Source: Aralia elata (Eukaryota > Streptophyta > Magnoliopsida > Apiales > Araliaceae). From it: a stretch of 64,000 bases of DNA. Shown in pieces: positions 44,373 to 56,230 of the stretch. The notes under the pieces were generated by a model. It worked only from the letters and a program-made list of their open reading frames with translations, made no database searches and was not told the origin of the DNA. Within the stretch, counting starts at the first letter, position 1; each line of letters opens with the position of its first letter. The translations under genes and the position numbers were made by a program. The stretch covers positions 54,616,275 through 54,680,274 of the forward strand of contig CM068377.1 of assembly GCA_034770075.1 (NCBI GenBank), in the 5' to 3' direction.

Positions 44373-44959
44373 TTTGTCCTCAAGCAAAATGAAGATGCTA
44401 CAAACAATAATAAAGAAATGACTCTTATCCCCAAACACAACATGAAAAATGAGAAACCGACTCATGAATTAGCCTCAAAAATTAAAGATTAATTAGAGCC
44501 CAAAAGCAACACAAGGCTATAGTTTAACAAAGTCACTAGGCTCACAAAGACTCCTGATCCTTTCAATGTGCGTGTGTGTCCCATATGTTTAGACGAGTTA
44601 TGATTTAGCTAACGCATGTACTCAAATTTATGAAATATTTATTATATTATAAATCTACAAACTCATCATTACATCAATCATTACTAATCAAGATAAATAT
44701 ATAAGAAAGGGATCCCAAGGGTATTATTTAAGCAACATGTATCAACAATGGTGAGTGCGTTTTATGCTCCATCTCACCTCATACTTCACGAAGGCATGCT
44801 AAGGTCATTTTTGCAATCGTGCCGGACTAAAAGGAAACAAGAAGTTAGTCAGGCTGAGGACTTTAACTCAAGCGCTATTTGGGAGGCAACCCAAATCTCC
44901 ATTTTATTTTTTTGAGCTATTTTGTTTTTATTTTTTTATTTTAATCTAAAAAAAAAAAA

Positions 44960-45780
44960 AAGTTTGGTGTGGTTTGGTTTTGATTTTATGTTTAAGTGTG
45001 TTTAATGTGTGTAATATTTCTTGCTGCAGTTTGATGCTTACGACCACCAGTGAAAACTATAGCAGAAGCACAACATCAGCACGTTGAGCAACAGGCACCA
45101 GCACGCTGAGCAACACAGTAGCAACACACTCAGCAGCGCGCATGCTAGCCATGACAGCCACCAACAGCTTATATGCACCCATCAGCTCATTTCTATAGTC
45201 CAACTCATATCTCTCTCCTCCCACTCCAAAGCCAACTTACATGCATTTTTCCCAAACTCAAATTCGTGCCCCATCACTCCAATTGGGCATCCAATCTCTG
45301 CAATCCATCAGCATTGTCATCTTCTAACTTGAACTTCAACAAGGATTTAGCAGATTTTGAAGAATTCCCATGGTTTTTCATTAGTTTTCCAAGAAAAGGT
45401 AACAAGGTCTGTTAATTTCAAATTTTACTTGCTTGGGACTGTGCTTGGGTTGAGTTTTATTGCAGGAACACTCCAATTCTCCCATTGCAAGACTTTGTGG
45501 AGGGCTATCCCTGCTTCCCAATGCATTGACAACTGAGATTTTGGGAGGTGCACGCCACGTGTTTGATATTTGGCCTGAGAGAGTTTCTTAGCTAATATGG
45601 GCTGTTCTTCATGAGGCATTGTTCTGGTATGGCTTCCAAGCAACAAATGGGGTGAAGCTTCATCGTCCAAGCCAACCAAAGCCCATGACAAGAATTTTGT
45701 TAGTCCGAAAGCGTCCAAGCGACACCACACTATAATGTTGTTGCTTGATTACCCTCAGTGAAGTCTCTATTTTAATTCTG
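44960..45780 (+). other. Unassigned segment in the Athila-like 3' UTR
   Basis: Contains repeated CAGCACGCTGAGCAACA words (45075-45125) and a stretch with a possible spliced structure (GTAACAAG at 45400, TTGCAG at 45462). No conserved protein recognised in any frame; possible captured host sequence, but unproven. Confidence 0.3.
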
Positions 45781-46256
45781 TCTATTATAAACATTGAGGA
45801 CAATGTCAAATTTAAGTTTGGGGGTAGTACTTCGTATTTGCATATTTGTGTGTTTAATCTAGTTTTTTGCGTGATTTAAGTATGTTTTTCTTTTTATTCA
45901 AAAAAAAAATATTTATTTTTAGGATGTGTCCCTTGAGCATTGTTTTAATTTGATTTGAACTATAATCCAGGTCTATGATAAGGGTTTGTTTGAAGAAATT
46001 CTAACTCATGAGAAGTAGACAATTGTTGTTTAGTCTTTCTGCTTATCGTTTATTGGTTATTATTTTGCTTATGCGTCCTTCCACTTTCATGCACTTACCC
46101 ATGAGTATTAAGCTAGTTGTATGCTTAGAGAAGGCTTTTATAACCGAATGCTTGTGAAAAATATCTATAAACTCTAGAACTCGTTTAAACATCACTCGAA
46201 CCAAGGTGTCCAAATTTGTTATGTTTGAATTGATGGTCATGTGGTGAGTTGAGATG

Positions 46257-46447
46257 GAGCGTAAAACGCACTCACTCATGGACACATGCGTAGGAGAGAT
46301 AGAGCGTAAAACGCACTCTCTTATAATTGTGATTAAAGAAAAAAAAAATTATTTATTGCAAATTTTGCATGGGGTTGAGGTTGAGCGTAAAACGCACTCG
46401 CCCATATTAGCGTGCTTAAGGATTGAGATGGAGCATAAAATGCACTC
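46257..46447 (+). repeat. Four copies of hairpin motif GAGCGTAAAACGCACTC
   Basis: At 46257, 46302, 46383 and 46431 (last GAGCATAAAATGCACTC). Imperfect palindrome: GAGCGT pairs with ACGC-A-CTC with one bulged A. The same motif occurs on the minus strand at 42099, 42146, 42213, 42258 and 44753. Always in the 3' UTR, before the polypurine tract. Confidence 0.92.
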
Positions 46448-46823
46448 ACCTAGAGCCCTTGGTTCTCAAAATTTTTGGAATTGTGATTTGTACACCTTTG
46501 TATTGAGTGATGTGTTAAACATGTTGTTTTGGGGTTTATTTTGATTATTTCATAAGGTAATGTGGTTGCATAGCTTCATTCGAGCTTGATAGGTTTAGTG
46601 CTATTGGGTACTCACACACACACATACAGAAGAGGCCTTAAGCAAAGTATGACTAGCTAATTGAAATTTTAGACTTGCAACACTTTGTTTGTTCTCTTGA
46701 GTTCTATGTGTTGATGCCTTTGAGACCATTGTCGACTTATTAATTCATTGCTCAAGTTAGGTTATATTAGAAGTTGTTGAATTGTTTAGTTTAGGTTTGT
46801 TTTGCTTGAGGACAAGCAAAGAT

Positions 46824-46840
46824 TTAAGTTTGGGGGTATT
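46824..46840 (+). other. Polypurine tract of the Athila-like element
   Basis: TTAAGTTTGGGGGTATT directly before the LTR start TGATGAGTGTG. Confidence 0.75.
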
Positions 46841-49155
46841 TGATGAGTGTGTTTTATACACACAATTTGGGTACTTTTGGCCTTGATAATTTGCAAGTCT
46901 TTAGGTATTTTATGTGGTTTTTATGTATTTTTATCTTATTTCTACATAAATTAGTTTTTAGTTATTTTTACATGTTTTATGTTGCTTTGATGCATTTTCA
47001 TTATGTTTGCAGGAATTGAAATAAATACCGCTCGGATCGTTGTTTGTATTGACTCAATGTCCATGCCTGGACGTTTGTGCCCGAATGGTAGTATGATGGA
47101 AATTTGTGCTTGGCGACGCTCGGTGCTTAATTTGATAACATTTGGTAGTTGGGCGTGCACGGCGTCGGGAAGCGTGCACGGCGTGCGGCGTCGGCCAAGC
47201 CACGAGGGCAAGCTCATGCCTTGATATCCGTGCCCGAATGATAATACAGTGAAAAGTTGTGTTTGGCGATGCTCGACATTGATTTTGATGACATGTGGAA
47301 GTTGGGCGTGCACGACGTTGGATTGCGTGCACGGCGTCGGGCGGCATGTCGTACGGCATTGGCATTGGGCGCTGACACTCGGCAGGCGCTGGCGTGCGGG
47401 CGCGCGCGGGCGGACTCGGCGTTGGCACTTGACAGGCGTGTGGGTGCGCGTGGGCGGACTCGGCGTTGGCGCTCGACAGGCGCTGGGCGCGGCGTGCGGG
47501 CGCGCGGCGTTGGCGTGCGGGCGTGCGCGGGCGGACTCGGCATTGGCACTCGACAGGCGCTCGGCGCGGCGTGCGGCAAGTTGGGCGCGGGGCCTCAGCA
47601 GCTGGGCGGCATGCAGGCGCGGGCGTGCGGGCGCACGCCTAGGCGTGCGGGCGCACGGGCGGCACTCAACAGGCGCTGGGCGCGGTGTGCGGCAAGTTGG
47701 GCGCGGGGCCTCAGCAGCTGGGCGGCATGCAGGCGCGGGCGTGCGGGCGCATGCCTAGGCGTGCGGGCGCACGGGCGGCACTCGGCGCATGGCTCGGCAG
47801 GCGGTGCGGCATGCAGGCGCATGGGCGCGGGCGCACGCCTGGGCGTGCGGGCGCACGCGCGGCGCTCGGCAGCCAGCGTGCGACAGGCAGGGCCCCGGGT
47901 GCGCGCGCACCAGGCGCCATGCGGGCTCACGCCGCCGTGCTGAGTGCGATCTGACACAGCCATAGTGCGATCTGAGCTCCATTTTGTCCGATTTTGGCTA
48001 GGGTTTCTTGATGAAGACTATATATATTCTCTTATAAGCTACATATCAGATATCTAGAGAGAGGGAGGCTACAAAATACATCAACCAACAGAGCTCAAGG
48101 CTGCAAATCAAGCTGAATCAAGTCAAAAGCCAAGGAACTCAGTCAAGAAGAATTGCAAGGCCAAGGTGGAAAGCTAGAAACCATCAGCAACCAAAGGAAC
48201 ACCAGCTGAAGAGCTTCAAAAGTGGTTTCATTTCTAGATTTCCATCTCCTTTGTAATTCGAATTTGACAATGTATCAATTGAAAATGATGTTTATTGTAG
48301 CTATCATGAACTAACCTTCTATTCTAAGATTGCAATGGAACCCAACACTTAATTTGGATTGAATTCTCTCTCTATTGATTTTAGTTATGCATTTGTGAAT
48401 TGATTGTCATAACCTTTGCTTCTAAATTAATTGCTTGGCCCGTAATTACCGTGGGAACCTATATGAACTTGACGAACGGATTATAGGTTGAGACCTAGTT
48501 ATGATAACATGCGAGAGTATAGATTGTTGTGGGTTATTAATCGGATTAAGTGACGTGTGTCTTATTAATTATCTACAATAATAGGTATCTTGATAGTAGT
48601 TGGGATAAATATATACCTAATTACCGCATGCAACCTATTGAGAATCTAGTCTTAATGACTTCCGAGGTGAAAGTTGGTAATGGAAGGGCGGATTAATTAG
48701 ATTTGGTGACACGTGTCTATAAATCATTCTTGAAATTAGTCTCTTGATAGTGCATAGGATAGACATATACCTATGTACTGCTTAGGAAGATTCGTGATTG
48801 ACCATCGACAGAGGCTCTTATGTAGTTTTGATTTCTCGGTTGTCAATTCGTATGCTATAATTGACTGAAAAGAGAGAGTTAGGAGATTCAAATGACGTGT
48901 TGGGGGAAATTGTAATCTTAGACCCTTCTATCTTGATATTTTACCGCATTTTACTCATTATTTGACTTGTGAACTCAACCAATCAACAATTTATTAAATC
49001 TTCATTGTTTAAATTAGATCAATTTGATAGACGATTGATACTTGGTTATTATTTGTCACAATTCCCTGTGGGTTCGACTCATATCTTATCATATATTACT
49101 TGTTGACCGTGTATACTTGCACGTGTGTGTTTATCGATAGCTAAATCGACCAACA
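46841..49155 (+). repeat. Athila-like 3' LTR (2315 bp)
   Basis: TGATGAGTGTGTTTTATACA to CGACCAACA. The reverse complement of its end (TGTTGGTCGATTT) opens the minus-strand LTR at 42982. Carries a GC-rich tandem region (47330-47940) in an otherwise AT-rich LTR. Confidence 0.85.
47330..47945. repeat. GC-rich tandem-repeat island in the Athila-like LTR
   Basis: About 600 bp dominated by GCGTGCGGGCGCACGC-type palindromes and GGCGCTGGGCGCGGC words. A unit of 116 bp is clear (CGACAGGCGC at 47551, CAACAGGCGC at 47667). Long open frames across it are side effects of composition, not genes. Shorter homologous blocks exist at 41145-41270 and 43800-44040. Confidence 0.85.
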
Positions 49156-50325
49156 ACCATGCAATGTCTAATTACATTGGGCTATTCAGAGTTACTCATG
49201 TAACGAGTGTTTGATCAATGACTCCTAAACCAGATGGCTTTAGGACACTAGGTGTAGAACACCCCTAAAAATCTATTAACTCGAGTAACAAAGGCCATGT
49301 AATTAGACTTAGTCAACTAAATTCGGCATTTATTTTTATTTATATATATGTATATATTTTTATATTATTTTTTATTTATTCTTATTATTTTTTTATATAT
49401 ACCGATGAAGGATCCCCCAAACTTATATGATAGTCTAAACTCAGCACTAAAAATGCTGAAATAAGTTCAGTACATTTCAAGGATAATCCTTCAAGCATTT
49501 AAGTAAATAAGTTTTCTCAACACTAACTAGATAAACAATTGGGTGTGGGAGCGAAGATGTGAAAGAATCAAGAATAGAGTAATTCAGTCAAGATGTCAAA
49601 AAGAAACTAAGCATGTTCATGATTTTCCTTTGATTAAGAACAATTAAACTGCGACTTATCATTGGCCAATAAAACATCATTCAACTACAAGACATAACCA
49701 AACTACAATAATAATAATTTTTTTTATTGAACACTACATGCATGCAAACCATTATAATTAACTACTAAATAAAATTTAACTATTACACCCCCAAACTTAA
49801 AACAAACATAGTCCTCGATGTTATAAAAGACATAATTGAAATAGAAGACTTCACTATGTGGCTCAAGCAACAGCATCCCCTACATTACCAGCCACAACAT
49901 TACTGTCAGCCGCATCATCACCCGAGTCAATGTCATACTCCGGGAACATAGGTGTCATAGGAAATGGAACTGTATTGAGGTCGGAGTTGAACCCACTGCT
50001 ATTGATCAACTGTGCGATAACATTGTTAAAGTCCGAAGTATAAATGCATAAAGAGTTAACCTGCTGCATTGTGTGACTGATGTGCTGGGACTACCGCCCA
50101 GAATCCCTACGCCGCTCCTGAGCCTCCTTCTGTATCTCAGCATGCAACTCCTGGTTCTCGCGACGAAGCGCGCGTAACTCGACAATTAGTATGTCCATGG
50201 ATGAATGAGATGAAGAAACAACATGCTGGTTAGGTGGTTGAAGGTCGGTAGGCTCCTTGTTGCCGTAGGGTTCCTAACTGCTGTAGGGTTCCTCGTCGTT
50301 GTGGGCAGCATCAGCAATAACCAAC
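49156..50325 (-). mobile_element. Athila-like 3' region fragment, minus strand
   Basis: Contains, on the minus strand, a short degraded ORF (50300-49863) followed by TTTTAAGTTTGGGGGTGT (reverse complement at 49790) and AT-rich UTR. No LTR attached. Right end joins the copia LTR within an ACTAAATTAAA stretch. Confidence 0.55.
49863..50310 (-). pseudogene. Small degraded ORF of an Athila-like element
   Basis: Reads (with a TAG stop near 50090) a Glu/Arg/Gln-rich helical stretch (ELRALRRENQELHAEIQKEA), then SHTMQQVNSLCIYTSDFNNVIAQL and an acidic C-terminus (MFPEYDIDSGDDAADS). Not recognised. Its place just upstream of the polypurine-like phrase suggests the last ORF of the element. Confidence 0.4.
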
Positions 50326-51434
50326 ACTAAATTAAATACACTTAACTCATTATTATAATTATGCCATTTACTTCTTAAATAAATATTTTTCTTTTGTGGT
50401 GTGACCCTTTAGGTTCTCCATATTAAACCGGTTGTGAATAAATCAATTAGAACAATTCTAATCTTATTTAAATAAATAAATTAAATTATTTAATTTATTT
50501 AAATAAATAATATTTATTCTACAATAAGGGTAAGCCCCCTTAGCGATCAATGACTTTCCAGACAATATAGATTTCAACATTAATCATAAAAGAACCTTGC
50601 AGTGCATAGTTACCGTACAATTCAATCCTTCTACCATACAATGTCCCAATTAAATATAAGACATGGAATTACTGTCAAGTCTTATTTTATTTAATTATAT
50701 GTATTTCGATTCTCAAATGCACAACTCTAAATAATGCAAATTAGAAACTCTTTTCTAATTTCATTCTGCCTTGGCCAAGGACTACTGAGTTGTCATTTAT
50801 CGAATCACATAGGACATTCACATCTTTTACTAGACGTGGTAGATTCTTTGTTGATCATTCACCTATCTCCATGTACAACTTATTATACCCAATCATACCC
50901 TTTGTTATACCCTAAAGGTCTTAAGGGACATGTCAAAGTATAACTCATCATACACAAGATATTATGATGATCTCAAGTCCACGGATCACTTGTACTACTA
51001 CCACTAAAGGAATTCCTATTGACAGGCGAGTAAAACTCCATTAGGTATTCCTTAACGAGCCACGTTCAGCGAACTTATTCTCCAATAAGCAGCTACATAC
51101 TTGCTTTAGTGTCTCCACACAAATGATTATGAGATCAATCATCCTCTTCTTAAGAGCAAGCACCGTATGTACTAATCTATCCGGATTCACTAATCCCCTT
51201 TTTAGTAATCAACCGATTAGGAATGATTTTAGTTTGTGAGCTATCTAGACTTTAGATCTCATTAGCATGATCACCATCATGATTCTAAAAGCATTGCTCA
51301 AAACTATGGGTTTATCACATTTAATATAACAGCACTATGTAGATAATATAAAATGCCTTTCATAACCGAATAAGATTACAAAGTATATGCTACATCATAT
51401 CAAATATGATTGGCTTGTGTGCATACTACTTTCA
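50326..51434 (-). repeat. Copia 3' LTR, truncated
   Basis: Matches 56935-57826; the outer 700 bp (56231-56934 equivalent) are missing. Inner edge is defined by the reverse-complement start TGAAAGTAGTATGC after the polypurine tract CAAGTGGGAGAT (51435-51448). Confidence 0.9.
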
Positions 51435-51449
51435 ATCTCCCACTTGCAC
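51435..51449 (-). other. Copia polypurine tract
   Basis: Minus strand GTGCAAGTGGGAGAT next to the 3' LTR; a typical copia primer sequence. Confidence 0.8.
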
Positions 51450-51780
51450 TAAAGTCAATCGTCATGGTATCTAATACCCTTCTTGTCTAAGTGACGATCA
51501 TCCTGCCGTTTAGATAAAGCTTCAGTAAATGGATATGCAATGTTGTTCTTGAGAGTCCAATATCTCTATAGTGACTTTTCTTCTTTCAATGATTCCTCTA
51601 ATCAAGTGAAAGTGTCGCAACACATGTTTGAATCCAAGATGAGACTTAGGAACTATTCCTAGTTCTGTGATGAACTTTTCATCCAAACAATCAACTTGCA
51701 GCGTCACTTACAGCTATATACTTTGTTTTTATCACTAAATCAGCAACTCTTTGCTATTTTGGAACCTTTCTAATTCACTG
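51450..51780 (-). pseudogene. Copia RNase H remnant
   Basis: Text FITELGIVPKSHLG, KHVLRHFHLIRGIIERRKV, typical of the C-terminal part of copia pol. Interrupted, with the middle partly lost. Confidence 0.8.
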
Positions 51781-51799
51781 CACCACCATTCAACGTAAC

Positions 51800-53070
51800 A
51801 ATTTACCCTAAAGTGGATTTGTTATCGTCTTGGTCAGTCTGAAAAACTTGAGTCTGTTTAGCCCTCTAGTTTTAATTCAGACCTACCATGAATTATGATC
51901 ACATCTTCAATATCGGTTAAGTACTTAAGATGTTTATCACTGTCTTATAGTGATCTTCTCCAGAATATGACTGATCAACATCAGGCCTTGTATATTCATT
52001 GCATACATGATAGTAACTCATGCGATCTCTCTTTAAATTGGAGACAATTTTATAGAGATTCACTCCATGGCTCATCATCATGAGACCTCTCTTGGAGTTT
52101 GCCATGCTAAACGCCTTTAGCATCGAATGAATATACGTTCATTGGGTCAAGCCGAACATCCTTTTAAATCTATCTATATAGATTTATATCCCCAATTTAT
52201 AGGATGTTCCTCCCAAGTTATTCATGGAGGAATGTTTAGACAATTTTATCTTTACTGATTGTAGCATTGGTGTGTCATTCCTTATCAATAATATATCAAC
52301 ATATAATACTAAGAATGTCACAGTGCTCCCACTGACCCTTTTGTACACACTAGGTTCATTCTCGTTTTTGATAAAATCAAACTCTTTTGATTGTCTCATC
52401 AAAATGAACGTTCCATCTTTGAGAAGCTTGCTTCAATCCATAAATGGATCATTGTAGCTTAAAACACGATTTGCTTCAATCTTTGAAACAAATTCCTCTG
52501 GATGTATCATATATACATTCTCCTCAAGTCTTTATTGAGGAAGGATGTCTCCACATCCATTTTGCCAGATTTCGGAATAAGTTGCAATCACAAGCAAAAT
52601 CCAAATGGACTTGAGCATTACTCGGTAATAAGATTTTTTTACAGTCAACTCCTTAACTTTATTTGAAATCTTTTAAATAGGTATGGTCTTATAGGTCTCC
52701 ACCTTACGATTTGCCCTAGTCTTTCTCTTTAAAAACCCATTTACACCCTCTAGACACTATGTCTTTCGGTGGAGTAACTAGAGTCTATACTTGGTTCTCA
52801 TACATGGAGTCCATTTCGAATTTCATGGCCATCTGCCATTTCTCTGAGTGTCTTCTACTCATAGCCTCATCGTATATAACTGGATCATCATCCTCTATGA
52901 TGAATCCATACCTCCTAGGTATCTTCGGCACTCTTCCAGATTTACGATTCGGTTGTGGTACAATAGGTCTATCTACAAGTTTCTCAGTTTGACTTATAGT
53001 ACTTTGTGGTTCTTGAACTCCTTCAAGATCTATTACCCTCCCACTAGCTCCTTCAATGATAAACATCTTT
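51800..53070 (-). pseudogene. Copia reverse transcriptase remnant
   Basis: Starts with the conserved linker SGRVPKIPRRYGFIIEDDDP, EKWQMAMKFEMDSMYENQV (52785-53066), then the catalytic region LYVDILLIRND (52184-52402; the usual YVDD has I for the second D, so inactive), LGGTSYKLGI, then ANSKRGLMMMSHGV and EYTRPDVDQSY (51917-52123). Confidence 0.88.
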
Positions 53071-53089
53071 ATCCAAGAAGGCAGCGTAT

Positions 53090-53760
53090 AGGATTATACT
53101 AATAATGCCCTAAACTTTCTTTAGGATATTCTACAACTCTGCACTTGTCAAATTTTGTCCCAAACTTATCTTTTGAAACCTTTTCACATAAGTTGGACAA
53201 CCCCTTATCTTAACATACTTAAGACTAGGAATCCTCCCTATCCATAACTTTTATAGAGTCTTGGGGCCGAATTTTGAGGTTACCTTATTTTGTAGATATG
53301 CAGCCGTTTCTAGGGCATAGCCCAGAAGGATACTGGAATGTCGGTAAAAATCATTATGGACCGCACCATGTTCTACATGGTACAATTTTCCTTTTTAGAT
53401 ACACCAATCAATTATTGCGTATCATGAAACGTCCATTATGAGAAAAATACCATTTTGAGATGATCTAGAAACTTATTGCACAAGTATTCCTTCCTCGATC
53501 TGATCAAAGAATCTTAAAACTTTGTCAATTTGTTTCACTTCTGAATTCTTTGAACCTTTCAAATGATTCAGACTTGTATTTCATCAAATATATATATTCA
53601 ACTCTTTGAATGATCATTTCCTTTTCTTTTACTAGTTTGTTCAATTTATAAAATTATTTTTCATGTAAGTTAAGTTTACAAAGTCCATCAAATGATCTTC
53701 CAGTTTCAAACAAAACATTATCATTATAAATAGAACAACAATTGTTCTTAAATATAATAC
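53090..53760 (-). pseudogene. Copia integrase remnant
   Basis: Minus-strand text in several frames: SFERFKEFRSE, then DRG-type text, RTLLNMVRSMM-like and YALETAAYLQNKV-like phrases around 53280-53340. Order and spacing fit the copia integrase core; the catalytic residues cannot all be located. Confidence 0.65.
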
Positions 53761-53819
53761 CAGAAACTTCCTTGTCTAACAACTGAAGTAATAATGTTTC
53801 TTAAGAGAATTGGAACATA

Positions 53820-54600
53820 ATAACAACTTATTAACTTAACAGACTTGCCCGTAGGCAACGCTAAACTATAAGTTCCTACGGCTAATGTAACAACCATTGC
53901 TCCATTCTCCACACGTAAGATTACTTACTCTTTGTTTAGCTTTCTACTTCTGCTTAGTGTTTGCATTGGATTGCATATGTGAAAACTATAGCCGGTATCC
54001 AATACCCAAGTAGAACCTTGACTTACAGAAAGATTTATTTCAATGATGAACAAACCTATATTTGTAACCGAAGCTTCACTAAGCTTCTTCTTGTTAGCCT
54101 CTGCAAGATACTGCTTACAGTTTCCTTTCTAGTGTCCAGGCTTATTGCAGTGGAAGCAAACTCCTTTGCAGATTGATCATTTTTGAGGATATTTGTCTAT
54201 ACTGTAGTGCCATCGGTTATTCTAGATTGGAAGAGCTCCTTAGATATCTAATATCTAGTAGTCCTACTTTCTTCACCATTCAACTCCTTGAACGTGCAAG
54301 AGTACAGTAAGAGCATCCATAGTTTCATGTTGACGCTGAAGCTAGTTACTCATGGATGCGAGCATGACGCATTGAGCCAACTATGCATCATCTTGCCACT
54401 TTCTAAAAGTAGCAATCTCTTCCTCAGAGGCATTGTCTGCAACCATTACAAGGATATGCATATTAAGGATATAAGATAGCTTTTCAGCCTTGAGAACTAT
54501 TCTCAGATTCCTTAACCAGTCCGTGTAATTCGGTCCAGTTAATTAGCATCTAATATGCTACGCAGTGATAGTGAGTTAGACATTATAAAATTCTGTTAAA
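53820..54600 (-). pseudogene. Copia gag zinc knuckle and protease remnant
   Basis: A CCHC knuckle CFHCNKPGHxKGNC is readable at about 54115-54175 (stop in place of Trp at x). Protease follows with GSTWVLDTGYSFHICNPMQ (53950-54020), carrying the DTG catalytic triad. Upstream gag (54180-54600) is too decayed to define a start. Confidence 0.75.
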
Positions 54601-56214
54601 TGAATTTGTAATTTAACAACATTTTAGCATACATTCATTTAATTAATTACCAAAATAAATTAGGGCTTTATTTTCAATTGGTATCTCTCACTTTTTCATC
54701 AAACTATATTACCCTCAATATATATAGTTCGGCAAATCTAATTAAAGATTTGCTAGTGAGAATAAGGATCCCATTTCAAATGAATATAGCCTTGTGCTGC
54801 CACAACAAACGATATATAAATAAATAGGTAGACAACTATTGTCAATTACATCTCTATGTAATTTCTTGTATTTTACCTCTTAGATTATTTTGATCAAGTG
54901 GTGACACATCCGAATCAAAATTATCCAAGTTAAGTCCATCCTAGCACTTCCATATATTCGAAAGAAAAACACTGTCCTTGTGGTGACACAACAAAACAAC
55001 ATCGTTCAGTCTATTTATAAGCATCAAATGTGATAAGACAACATCTTAAATATTTAATACTTGCCTTGTGGTGACACAACAAACTCATATTAAATATTTA
55101 ATACTCTATTGTTTTACCATGCTAGAAGGCGACGTTCGATATTCCAAATATCTTTGAACGCTTAGGACTTAATATGATTTCTTGAGGGATTTATTATTAC
55201 TTGTCTCATCTTGTTTAGCGCACATGCACATATATATATATATATATATATAAATATACATATAGTAAGCATGCACATATAGAATACTGTATTCTACCCG
55301 GATTTATTATGGACTTTTATTCTAGTTTGGTTCACTAGAGCCACCAAGTGAACCAAAAGGTCAAACCTAGGGTGCAAGAATTAAATTTAAATATAACTAT
55401 TACATTTAAACCCGGGCTCCATTACAAACGGGTCTTCAAGCGCTCCTTGCTCCTTTGTCTCCAATTCTTCAAAATTAATTCTAATTATTCCTATTACAAA
55501 AACTACTTACAATAAATAGAAATCTTGATCAGCAGTCAAGGGAAAGTACATAGGAGGGAGATAGAATTTACATTAAGAAAAAATTAGAGAAGATGAGGTA
55601 CGCAGACCCCATTTAAAAAAACTCATACATTCAAGCATCCACTAAAATAAATTCAATCACACATTGGTCAATAGTCCATAATCAATCCCTATTTATTATC
55701 ATACATATCTCTATATGTATCAATAAATAACATTCATCCCATGAATAATAAAACCATTTCATATATGCATTGATATCATTTAATGGGCAATATTAGTTAG
55801 TATAAAATCCAATTTCAACTCTAATTAGTTATCATGGAATCCAATTCCAACTCTAATTAGTTATCATGAAATCCAATTTCAATTAAAATAAACTTCTTTA
55901 TTTTAATCATATTCCAAATCAAAATAAACTCTTTTATTTTAATTTATCCAATTTTGAATAAAATAAACTCCTTTATTTTTAATCAAATTCCAAATCAAAA
56001 TAAACTTCTTTATTACAATTTATCCAATTTTTTGAATAAAAATAAACTCCTTTATTTTTAATCAAATTCCAAATCAAAATAAACTCCTTTATTTTAATTT
56101 ACAAAAATAAAAAATAATAATAATTTTACACAAACAATTATGCTCAATTAAATTGTTCTAAACACATATCAATGTATATACATAATCAAAACAATTAATA
56201 ATTCGCATAAAGTT
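54601..56214 (-). other. Copia 5' leader with simple and tandem repeats
   Basis: No ORF. Holds two CCTTGTGGTGACACAACAAA words (54975-55090), a (TA)n run at 55230-55252, three ~36-bp units built on TCCAATTTCAACTCTAATTAG (55795-55880), and several AATAAACTCCTTTATTTT units (55885-56105). Confidence 0.6.
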
Positions 56215-56229
56215 TGGCTCTTGATATCA
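56215..56229 (-). other. Copia primer binding site, tRNA-iMet type
   Basis: Minus strand TGATATCAAGAGCC next to the 5' LTR end; canonical is TGGTATCAGAGCC, so it is mutated. Confidence 0.7.
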
Positions 56230-56230
56230 C

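Larger units (their letters stand above)
39971..44800 (-). mobile_element. Athila-like non-autonomous elements in tandem (LTR, body, LTR, partial body)
   Basis: LTR 39971-41694, body 41695-42981, LTR 42982-44372, then a second partial 3' UTR to about 44800, all minus strand. Neither body has gag or pol. Diagnostic bits: primer site for tRNA-Asp at 42961-42975, GGGAGGCAACC phrase at 42835, and TTTAAGTTTGGGAG polypurine region next to the LTR at 41695. Inserted in the antisense gene of Tat-B. Confidence 0.8.
44801..49155 (+). mobile_element. Athila-like 3' end: 3' UTR and LTR, plus orientation
   Basis: Opens with GCGCTATTTGGGAGGCAACCC (44870 on), a phrase that follows coding sequence in Athila elements. 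UTR to 46840 with a first TTTAAGTTTGGGGGT at 45809 and a second, the real polypurine tract, at 46824. LTR 46841-49155. No pol. Head-to-head with the minus-strand array on its left. Exact left junction between 44780 and 44830 is uncertain. Confidence 0.78.

Noticed and set aside
45084..45730. Possible captured host gene in the Athila-like UTR
   Set aside because: Only short frames on both strands and no recognisable domain; left as an unassigned segment.
47249..47982. Several long open frames (up to 228 codons) on both strands
   Set aside because: They lie in a GC-rich tandem repeat, are Ala/Arg/Gly low-complexity, and exist in many frames at once because stop codons are rare at that composition.
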